6,318 bases of DNA from Chromatiales bacterium (GTDB lineage Bacteria > Pseudomonadota > Gammaproteobacteria > SZUA-152). Each line of letters opens with the position of its first letter. Positions within the stretch are counted from its first letter, which is position 1. Position numbers and translations under genes: made by a program. This document shows positions 1-4,540 of this stretch, one piece after another. The stretch covers positions 1-6,318 of the forward strand of contig JALTPW010001068.1 in assembly GCA_026999335.1 (NCBI GenBank), in the 5' to 3' direction. The notes beneath the pieces were generated by a model that saw only the letters and a list, made by a program, of their open reading frames with translations, ran no database searches and was not told the DNA's origin.

Positions 1-252
1 TACAGACTCAGCCAGATCAGCCTACAGATCATCGAAGAATCCCTCGCCGAACTCGGCTTCCATCTGGACAACAGCCTACTGTGCCGCATGAGGCGCGCCC
101 TCATCTACTATTGCGAAGAAACCGAGCAGGCCAACATGGGACGTAGTCACGACAAGGCCAACGCCACCCTCGACGTCTTTATCAACAGCTACCAACAGCG
201 TAATCACGGCTGCCGCGACCCCCACCCCAAGCACCTACGCAACCATTCCTGA
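1..252 (+). CDS. C-terminal fragment of an unrecognised protein
   Basis: An open frame enters from the left edge and ends at TGA 250-252, giving the last 83 residues. Third codon positions are strongly C/G-biased, as in the other chromosomal genes here, which supports real coding. The first half reads as amphipathic helix (IIEESLAELGFHL, then a basic RMRRALIYY stretch). The tail is polar and rich in His, Arg and Asn, with three cysteines at fragment positions 28, 38 and 71. No signal peptide, membrane segment or catalytic motif is visible. I do not recognise the family and assign no function. It converges with the acyltransferase gene, leaving an 83-base gap. Confidence 0.6.
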   Translation, partial: YRLSQISLQIIEESLAELGFHLDNSLLCRMRRALIYYCEETEQANMGRSHDKANATLDVFINSYQQRNHGCRDPHPKHLRNHS

Positions 253-335
253 ATGCCCCCAATGGCAGTTCCGGCCACAACGGCCCGGCGGTCACACCAA
301 AAAATCGCGTCAAGCCATCCGTGAAACGACGAACC
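253..335. other. convergent intergenic gap with GC-rich hairpin
   Basis: This gap lies between two convergent genes. It contains an imperfect GC-rich hairpin: CCGGCC at 271-276 pairs with GGCCCGG at about 282-288, with one bulged C. Neither strand has a clear T-run directly after the stem, so an intrinsic terminator is possible but weakly supported. Confidence 0.3.
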
Positions 336-1448
336 TCACAGTAGCGCCCGCTTCACTCTATCGTGCATGGGCCTTTCCACCTGCCAGTACAACAACCCGC
401 CCATCAAAATACTGCCGACGATGATGGAGGCCACAAATATCCAGCCCGTCGATGGAGAAAAATACTCTGCGGGATTGGTATCCAGATATATCGCCAAGTA
501 CAGTTTTACGGCACGAAAGAGCAGCCATTGTACGAGGTATATCGAATAGGAAATGGTACCGATAAACAACAGGAGCTTTACACTGAAAAACGACTGAACC
601 CGGCCATCATTGAGCGACAACACCACAATGGCGAGCGCAAAGAGGCACACGATACCGACATCCGGTATCGACAAATACATACCGATAGGAATGGCAAAAA
701 GAACCAACAATGCCGCCATATCACCCCGCAAAGACTCTACCAATGCGCCAACAGACCTCAGCCGGAAAAGTGCGTAGCCCAGTGCCACTTCCAAAAGACA
801 TCTGAGCGCACCAAAATCATAGGTAATATCAAGATCATCCCTGCCCAGCGAAGATTGCAGGCCAAGCAGTCCGCCTATCGACAAGACCGTCAACAAAACG
901 CAGGCCCAATAACCACAACCGTAAAAAAAATAAAATATCAGCGGCACGAGCAGATAGACCAGCCACTCGGCACTCAGAAACCACCCGGGCATGTTCCATG
1001 TCAGTTGCTCATGCACCCCCACCGATTGCAGCATCAGGATATTGCTCAGCAATGCCTCGGGCACATATGGCCCGGCAAAAAAAGCCTCGCGGATATCTTC
1101 ACCGAACCTGGCAATGACTGCAGTCTGCGCCAGAAATTCCAGCAGGACAAACAGTGCCAACACAACAATATACGCCGGATAAATCCTGGCAAATCTTGCT
1201 ACGATAAAAGACTCATAGGTAACAGGCGTAAAGCTTCCCGCAAATTTTTTTCCATTGCTATGCGCCAGAACGAAACCACTGAGCACAAAAAAGAAATCAA
1301 CCCATAAATAGCCCTTCGTACTAAACAAAGCGGGCATCTGTTGGGCAATCTGGGGCAGGGTTGCTAAAGAATGAAAAAGCACGACCCCAAGCGCGGCCAC
1401 ACCGCGCATTGAAGTCAGCGCGGAAAAATAGATGTTTTGGTTATTCAT
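336..1448 (-). CDS. membrane acyltransferase, OafA/acyltransferase-3 family
   Basis: This is a complete 370-residue integral membrane protein. The family moves acyl groups, often acetyl, onto sugars of O-antigen, exopolysaccharide or other envelope glycans at the inner membrane. The N-terminus carries the hallmark RGVAALGVVLFHS (residues 15-27), with the conserved His at 26, followed by VDFFFVLSGFVLAHS (50-64). A mid-protein W-x-L-S-A-E-W motif introduces another hydrophobic segment. Near the end, GTISYSIYLVQW matches the family's G-x-SY-x-x-Y pattern, with Gln where many members have His. About ten hydrophobic segments fill the length, which is normal for a stand-alone member without a C-terminal SGNH domain. 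The ATG at 1446-1448 is preceded by AGGA about 14 bases upstream, a poorly spaced ribosome site. No sugar-pathway neighbours are visible, so the substrate cannot be told. Confidence 0.9.
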   Translation of the reverse strand: MNNQNIYFSALTSMRGVAALGVVLFHSLATLPQIAQQMPALFSTKGYLWVDFFFVLSGFVLAHSNGKKFAGSFTPVTYESFIVARFARIYPAYIVVLALFVLLEFLAQTAVIARFGEDIREAFFAGPYVPEALLSNILMLQSVGVHEQLTWNMPGWFLSAEWLVYLLVPLIFYFFYGCGYWACVLLTVLSIGGLLGLQSSLGRDDLDITYDFGALRCLLEVALGYALFRLRSVGALVESLRGDMAALLVLFAIPIGMYLSIPDVGIVCLFALAIVVLSLNDGRVQSFFSVKLLLFIGTISYSIYLVQWLLFRAVKLYLAIYLDTNPAEYFSPSTGWIFVASIIVGSILMGGLLYWQVERPMHDRVKRALL

Positions 1449-1474
1449 CTAACACCCAGGAGTCCTACACATAA

Positions 1475-1531
1475 TCCAGCACTACAGTCGGCAGATCATG
1501 TGCCCTCCATGGATTTTAATGAACAACAGCG
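1475..1531 (+). pseudogene. decayed duplicate of the 5' end of moeB
   Basis: Bases 1475-1531 align with 3358-3415 inside the intact MoeB-like gene. The core, 1482-1500 against 3365-3383, is 19 identical bases. Counting by eye gives about 49 matches in 57 aligned positions, plus one deleted base just after 1500. The frame therefore reads YSRQIM and then breaks; restoring the base gives PSMDF-x-EQQR, the E1-like family signature. Homology fades after about 1531, although GCCTGGTGG near 1540-1548 may correspond to the gene's GCCTGCTGG. No start codon, ATP loop or further domain follows, so this is a non-functional scrap. It lies just upstream of the minus-strand acyltransferase gene, where that gene's promoter would be expected. 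Confidence 0.75.
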
Positions 1532-1783
1532 AGAGCGAAGCCTGGTGGTTCCAAAAGAGCGAGAGCCTGCCCCGCGAGCGCAGCGAGTGCTTTAGGTACG
1601 AACAAAGCTACTGCGTCCCCGTCGGCAACGCAGTATGGCACTTTTTCAGACGCAACCCGACCAATACCGCTGGGAGTGGATTGGGAAGGCGCAGCGACCC
1701 CGAAGGACTGTCAAAATAATTGCCCCTCCCTAACCCGGCATCAAAAGATGCCCGATTAATACAAACGGTTTTTTTCCTTCCAT
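1532..1783. other. gene-less stretch with two hairpins
   Basis: A short reading frame crosses 1498-1719, but its first residues come from the shifted moeB scrap. The rest is low-complexity (repeated GCGAG/GAGCG around 1529-1590), so I do not call it a gene. Two clean inverted repeats are present. One is TACTGCGT at 1609-1616 with ACGCAGTA at 1628-1635 (11-base loop). The other is GGCATC at 1737-1742 with GATGCC at 1747-1752 (AAAA loop). A run of seven T at 1769-1775 is 16 bases beyond the second stem, too far for a standard intrinsic terminator. Confidence 0.45.
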
Positions 1784-1812
1784 CAGTTAATGCTCATGCT
1801 GGGCATTAACTG
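1784..1812. repeat. perfect inverted repeat upstream of toxin-antitoxin promoter
   Basis: CAGTTAATGC at 1784-1793 is the exact reverse complement of GCATTAACTG at 1803-1812. The 9-base interval can pair three steps further (TCA with TGG, one wobble), leaving a three-base loop. The right arm runs into the first TGTACA box (1811-1816) and the proposed -35 element. It could therefore be an extra operator half or a barrier to read-through from upstream. No T-run follows it. Confidence 0.6.
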
Positions 1813-1839
1813 TACAAAATCTGGCACACTGACTATCCT
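1811..1839 (+). promoter_or_regulatory. predicted promoter of the toxin-antitoxin operon
   Basis: The proposed -35 is TGTACA (1811-1816, four of six consensus bases) and the proposed -10 is TATCCT (1834-1839, four of six), separated by 17 bases. Transcription would begin near 1846, inside the TGTACATATGTACA palindrome, so a repressor bound there would block initiation. The assignment rests on spacing and position; each hexamer alone is only moderately good. Confidence 0.45.
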
Positions 1840-1840
1840 A

Positions 1841-1854
1841 TGTACATATGTACA
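1841..1854. promoter_or_regulatory. TGTACA operator palindrome for Phd/YefM-type autoregulation
   Basis: TGTACATATGTACA is a perfect 14-base palindrome made of two TGTACA boxes at 1841-1846 and 1849-1854. A third box lies at 1811-1816. The box plus AAAT (TGTACAAAAT) occurs identically at 1811-1820 and 1849-1858. TGTACA is the core motif described for the YefM-YoeB operator of E. coli, and the antitoxin encoded here is of the Phd/YefM type. I infer that the antitoxin, alone or complexed with the toxin, binds here to repress its own operon. The palindrome ends 16 bases before the toxin start codon. Confidence 0.65.
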
Positions 1855-1870
1855 AAATGGGCGGCATTAG

Positions 1871-2269
1871 ATGTATATCACAATAGACACTTCAGCACTG
1901 ATCGCCGTTATCGGTAATGAAGCATCGAAATATAAAATCGTTGAAATAACAAAGGGTTATTTCCTCTGCTCGCCAATTTCTGTTCACTGGGAAATCGGCA
2001 ACGCCTTTTCTGCCATGTTTAAAAGAAGAAAAATAAGTATTGAACTCGCGAAACGGGCACTTGCCACTTATCGTGAAATACCCATAAAATTTATTGATAT
2101 TCCACTTGAGAAAACGCTGGAAATCACTCATACACACAATATATATGCCTATGATGCCTATCTTATTCAATGTGCACAGCAAACGAGTACATCATTACTC
2201 ACCCTGGACAAAACGTTGAAGGCCATGGCAGAGAAAACGGGAGTTTCAGTTGTGGAGACAAGGTCATGA
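1871..2269 (+). CDS. PIN-domain ribonuclease toxin, VapC-like
   Basis: This 132-residue protein is a complete single PIN domain, the usual VapC size. Such toxins are Mg2+-dependent endoribonucleases that cut tRNA, rRNA or mRNA and stop translation when not held by an antitoxin. The acidic residues are in place: D6 in IDTSALI, E41 in HWEIGNA, D95 in YAYDAYLIQCA and D113 in LLTLDKTL. There is no signal peptide, so it is cytoplasmic. The ATG at 1871 has only a poor upstream match to a ribosome site (GGGCGG, 1859-1864). Its TGA overlaps the antitoxin ATG in ATGA. The toxin lies first, the reverse of the common order. Codons are more A/T-ending (AAA, ATA, ATT) than in flanking genes, which fits acquisition by transfer. 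The RNA target cannot be deduced. Confidence 0.88.
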   Translation: MYITIDTSALIAVIGNEASKYKIVEITKGYFLCSPISVHWEIGNAFSAMFKRRKISIELAKRALATYREIPIKFIDIPLEKTLEITHTHNIYAYDAYLIQCAQQTSTSLLTLDKTLKAMAEKTGVSVVETRS

Positions 2270-2493
2270 GAGAATATAGCTTTACCGAAGCAAGACAACA
2301 TTTTGCATCTATTCTGGAAGAAGCAAAAAAGGAAGGTGTTGTTTGTGTCAAAAAACGGGATGGTGAGGCATTTTATATCAAGCCTGTCACGCCGAAACAG
2401 TCGCCTCTTGATGTTGAAGGCGTTGATCTCGGTATAACGTCCTCAGAAATTGTAGATGCCATCAGGGAAGGTAGAGAAAGAAAATACAGCTAA
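2266..2493 (+). CDS. Phd/YefM-family antitoxin
   Basis: A 75-residue protein starts at the ATG that overlaps the toxin stop. The N-terminus MREYSFTEARQHFASILEEA has the Phd/YefM pattern of a short strand followed by the A-R-x-x-F helix. It continues with VVCVKKRDGEAFYIKP, the usual strands that form the dimeric DNA-binding fold. The remainder (about residues 44-75, ending IVDAIREGRERKYS) should be the toxin-neutralising tail, which folds on the toxin. A longer in-frame start near 2170 is possible but would run through the toxin's catalytic core. GGAG at 2254-2257 sits eight bases before ATG 2266 and is a much better ribosome site than the toxin's. That could keep antitoxin in excess despite its second position. 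It probably represses through the TGTACA boxes upstream. Confidence 0.85.
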   Translation: MREYSFTEARQHFASILEEAKKEGVVCVKKRDGEAFYIKPVTPKQSPLDVEGVDLGITSSEIVDAIREGRERKYS

Positions 2494-2606
2494 CAAACTC
2501 AACAACCACCCGCTAAAGCCGGTGGGTTAGTCTTACGGACTGAAAGTCCGGATACGGGCCGGTTCGTTTTTTAAACCCACGCCTGCCAATATTCCCAGAA
2601 ATCCAT

Positions 2607-2638
2607 GTAGGATGTGGTGAGTTCCACGAACCGCATCG
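2607..2638 (+). repeat. GTAGGATG-type hairpin repeat, copy A
   Basis: The copy begins GTAGGATGTGGTGAG and ends CGAACCGCATCG. GATGTGGT near the start pairs imperfectly with ACCGCATC near the end, so it folds alone. It is inverted relative to copy B 45 bases downstream. Dispersed repeats beginning GTAGG(A/G)TG with this internal symmetry are familiar from many proteobacterial genomes; that identification is from memory. Confidence 0.6.
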
Positions 2639-2683
2639 GTCAAACACCTGTCATCACCCGCGCCCAGAACTTGATAACACAAA

Positions 2684-2717
2684 CGATGCGGTTCGCTACC
2701 GCTCACCAGCATCCTAC
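2684..2717 (-). repeat. GTAGGATG-type hairpin repeat, copy B (inverted)
   Basis: On the minus strand this reads GTAGGATGCTGGTGAG, a variable five-base middle, then CGAACCGCATCG. It matches copy A at both ends: eight bases, then TGGTGAG after one extra C, then the final 12 bases identical. The middles differ (TTCCA in A, CGGTAG in B). With copy A it makes an inverted pair able to form a long stem of about 30 bases. Confidence 0.6.
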
Positions 2718-2815
2718 AGTGACAACCAAAACAACTTGCCTTCATACGCACCTTCAACAACCCAGACAACAAGCGGCACGGATAAATCTGACCGCCTGAA
2801 GGCGGTGGTTTTAAC

Positions 2816-3040
2816 CTTAAAACGAGACGAATAAACCCAGTCGATGATTTTAGTATCACGAAATCCCTCTGCGATCTGCATGCAGATTTTGTAACAAGCC
2901 GTGTGGGCGACAGCTCATCCTGTACAGCCTGCGGCACCACCGCGCCAACACCTGACGGCACATCAAACGCCGCCATCTCGTCCAACGGGTAGGCACTGCT
3001 GCTGAAGCAATTGCTGATGTCGTTCCGCTGACAATCTATC
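2816..3040. other. unidentified sequence between repeats; perfect 14-bp palindrome
   Basis: No convincing gene lies here. A minus-strand frame is open through it (entering the transposon remnant), with somewhat GC-biased third positions near 2900-3020 and the reading PLDEMAAFDVPSGVGAVVPQ. It has no recognisable domain and no good ribosome site, so it may be a decayed gene fragment or chance. ATCTGCATGCAGAT at 2874-2887 is a perfect palindrome. Confidence 0.3.
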
Positions 3041-3112
3041 GTCATGCCGGGCCTGCCCCGGCATCCAGGAAGTCATTGAAACCGCCGGGTTCCGGATCAA
3101 GCCCGGAATGAC
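3041..3112. repeat. 72-base palindromic dispersed repeat
   Basis: The ends are near-perfect inverted repeats: GTCATGCCGGGC at 3041-3052 against GCCCGGAATGAC at 3101-3112, 11 of 12 positions paired. Each arm also folds alone. ATGCCGGG (3044-3051) pairs with CCCGGCAT (3057-3064), and TTCCGG (3090-3095) pairs with CCGGAA (3103-3108). Repeats with GTCAT(T/G)CCGG ends are common between genes in proteobacteria. It could act as a transcript-stabilising or attenuating structure, but here it probably marks an intergenic insertion point. Confidence 0.65.
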
Positions 3113-3327
3113 CTGTGCTGTCATTTTGATGTCTCAAAAGAATATCCAGCACGTCCCTTGGACTGGGCGCTGACACTGCGGTGTGACTTCGTTAGCGGAA
3201 CAGCAGTGGATTCGCGCATGGAACACATAAACAAAACCCGGGGGGCGATAGAAGAAATGGTAATATTTCACACTTTTACCCCCTAAATTCCCGTGTTCAA
3301 CAGCACACACGCACCCCATGATCGGCT
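3113..3327. other. upstream region of moeB, nothing decisive
   Basis: These are 215 bases without a supported gene. A short minus-strand frame (3134-3343) has no recognisable features and would overlap the moeB promoter. A G-run (3239-3245) and a weak inverted repeat GGTAA/TTACC (3259-3263, 3276-3280) are the only structures seen. Confidence 0.4.
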
Positions 3328-3333
3328 TATAAT
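3328..3333 (+). promoter_or_regulatory. consensus -10 box close to the moeB start
   Basis: TATAAT is a perfect -10 hexamer ending eight bases before the ATG at 3342. Initiation seven bases downstream would fall at about 3340, giving an almost leaderless mRNA. There is no convincing -35 at 16-18 bases (the region reads ACACAC) and no extended TG. No ribosome site precedes the ATG, which fits a leaderless start but does not prove one. Confidence 0.45.
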
Positions 3334-3341
3334 GATCCTCC

Positions 3342-4103
3342 ATGAACGATGAACAACTCCTGCGCTACAGTCGGCAGATCATGCTGCCTTCCATGGACTT
3401 TGAGGGGCAACAGCGCCTGCTGGACGGCCATGCCCTGATCATCGGCCTCGGCGGACTGGGCTCACCAGTGGCCATGTATCTGGCGGCCGCTGGCGTGGGT
3501 CATCTGACCCTGGCAGACTTCGATACGGTGGATCTGAGCAACCTGCAACGCCAGATCGTCCACGGGAACGGCGACATCGGCCGCCCCAAGGTGGAGTCCG
3601 CAGCGCAGACGCTACAGGCGCTGAATCCGGATGTGCAGATCGATACCCTGCCACAACGCCTGACAGGCGAGGCCTTGCAGCAAGCGGTACACGCCGCCGA
3701 TATCGTCCTCGACGCCAGTGACAACTTCACCACCCGCTTCGCCATCAACGCCGCCTGCGTGGCCGAACGGACGCCGCTGGTCTCCGGCGCCGCCGTGGGC
3801 CTGGACGGACAAATCACCGTCTTCAGCAATGATGCGGACAGCCCCTGTTACCGCTGTCTCTACGATGACACGTCCGACAATAGCCCGGAGGGCAGCTGGG
3901 CCAATTGCAGCGCCAGCGGCGTACTGGCGCCGCTGGTGGGCGTGATCGGCAGCATGCAGGCGCTGGAGGCGATCAAACTGCTGGCCGGAATCGGCAAGCC
4001 CCTGACCGGCCGGCTGCTGATCCTCGATGCCGCCCATCTGGAATGGCGGGAGATGCGTTACCGCAGGGATGCCCACTGCCCCATCTGTGCCGCGACTGCG
4101 TAG
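3342..4103 (+). CDS. moeB: MoeB/ThiF/HesA-family adenylyltransferase (E1-like)
   Basis: This 253-residue enzyme has the length of E. coli MoeB. The family uses ATP to adenylate the C-terminal Gly-Gly of a ubiquitin-fold sulfur carrier (MoaD or ThiS type) as the first step of thiocarboxylate formation, in the cytoplasm. The N-terminal RYSRQIMLPSMDFEGQQRL is the family signature. The nucleotide loop GLGGLGSP is at residues 35-42. Acidic and basic ATP-site residues appear as D59/D61, R70 (NLQRQI), K83 and D127 (DASDNFTTR). Zinc is probably held by C169/C172 (CYRC) and C246/C249 (CPIC). C189 corresponds to the mobile-loop cysteine. No rhodanese domain follows. The JAMM gene comes 29 bases later, suggesting sulfur-carrier processing. 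A carrier gene is not visible, so MoaD, ThiS and CysO-like partners cannot be distinguished. Confidence 0.88.
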   Translation: MNDEQLLRYSRQIMLPSMDFEGQQRLLDGHALIIGLGGLGSPVAMYLAAAGVGHLTLADFDTVDLSNLQRQIVHGNGDIGRPKVESAAQTLQALNPDVQIDTLPQRLTGEALQQAVHAADIVLDASDNFTTRFAINAACVAERTPLVSGAAVGLDGQITVFSNDADSPCYRCLYDDTSDNSPEGSWANCSASGVLAPLVGVIGSMQALEAIKLLAGIGKPLTGRLLILDAAHLEWREMRYRRDAHCPICAATA

Positions 4104-4132
4104 CTTATCGTTGCGACATCCCTGGAGATAAC

Positions 4133-4540
4133 ATGACCCCGATTCCCTTTCCCCGCCCCTTGATCAACCAGATTCTACAACAGGCGCAGCAGGCCGAAGA
4201 CAGCGAAATCTGCGGCCTTGTTTCCGCCCGCAGCGGGCAGCCCGTGCACTGCTACCCGGTGGCCAATGCCGCCGAAAAACCCGCACATCGTTTCCGCATG
4301 CACCCACAGCAGCAAATCGAGGCCATGCGTCAGATACGCGAGCGAGGCGAAGAACTGTTCGCCATCTATCATTCCCATCCGCACACGCCCGCACTGCCCT
4401 CGGCCACGGATCTGCGCGAGGCGACCTATCCCGATGCCCTCTACATCATTATCTCCCTGGCCACCGAGGGCACCCTGGAGATGCGCGGCTTCCACCTGCA
4501 AAACGGCAATATCGAGGACGTGGATTTTGTCGTCGCCTAG
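4133..4540 (+). CDS. JAMM/MPN+ zinc metallopeptidase (M67 type)
   Basis: This is a 135-residue single-domain JAMM protein. The zinc and catalytic set is complete: E25 in SEICG, H80 and H82 in YHSHPHT, S90 and D93 in PSATD. Bacterial stand-alone members include Mec+ of Mycobacterium, which cleaves cysteine from the C-terminus of the sulfur carrier CysO. Related enzymes trim ubiquitin-like proteins. Placed directly after a MoeB-like activating enzyme, it probably processes the same carrier, releasing a product or exposing the Gly-Gly end. It has no signal peptide and should be cytoplasmic. GGAG at 4124-4127 lies five bases before the ATG and fixes the start. Its 3' end overlaps the proposed start of the next gene by 14 bases. 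Confidence 0.9.
   Translation: MTPIPFPRPLINQILQQAQQAEDSEICGLVSARSGQPVHCYPVANAAEKPAHRFRMHPQQQIEAMRQIRERGEELFAIYHSHPHTPALPSATDLREATYPDALYIIISLATEGTLEMRGFHLQNGNIEDVDFVVA
4514..4518 (+). promoter_or_regulatory. ribosome site that decides a TTG start
   Basis: GAGGA lies eight bases before TTG 4527, inside the end of the JAMM gene. The alternative starts GTG 4548 and ATG 4578 have no comparable upstream site. Beginning at TTG also gives a basic residue ahead of the hydrophobic signal-peptide core. Confidence 0.5.

Larger units (their letters stand above)
2503..2815 (-). mobile_element. gene-less IS200/IS605-like element remnant (approximate ends)
   Basis: Two subterminal hairpins of the type that bounds IS200/IS605 (IS1341/tnpB) elements face each other about 300 bases apart. 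One is CCACCCGC-TAAA-GCCGGTGG at 2506-2525, with a single C/C mismatch. The other is ACCGCC-TGAA-GGCGGT at 2791-2806, followed by GGTTTTAACC. A smaller hairpin, CGGACT-GAA-AGTCCG (2536-2550), follows the first, as seen beside right ends of this family. Read on the minus strand, the left end would be near 2815 and the right end near 2503. No tnpA or tnpB homology is visible between them, so this is a deletion derivative or a MITE-like passenger. Such elements make no target duplication, so exact ends cannot be fixed from one sequence. Confidence 0.55.

Noticed and set aside
363..1307. Long plus-strand open frame of 314 codons opposite the acyltransferase
   Set aside because: It is the antisense shadow of a gene with clear family motifs. 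Its translation is rich in Gln, His and Lys without any domain.
1498..1719. 73-codon plus-strand frame
   Set aside because: It starts inside the frameshifted moeB scrap, continues through low-complexity GAGCG repeats and a hairpin, and has no ribosome site or domain.
1737..1775. Intrinsic terminator before the toxin-antitoxin module
   Set aside because: The GGCATC/GATGCC stem is clean, but the T-run begins 16 bases after it, too far for a standard terminator.
2170..2493. Longer 107-residue version of the antitoxin
   Set aside because: The extra 32 residues come from an alternate frame of the toxin core and do not look like Phd/YefM. ATG 2266 has a good ribosome site and the family N-terminus.
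2503..2812. CRISPR array suggested by repeated hairpins
   Set aside because: The repeats are inverted, of different types and unevenly spaced. There are no direct repeats with regular spacers.
2533..3045. 170-codon minus-strand frame
   Set aside because: It crosses the transposon remnant and both hairpin repeats, so it cannot be one intact gene. Only the 2816-3040 part is mentioned as a possible relic.
4218..4526. N-terminal extension of the binding protein back to 4218
   Set aside because: This part is the out-of-frame shadow of the JAMM gene. The export signal begins only after 4527.
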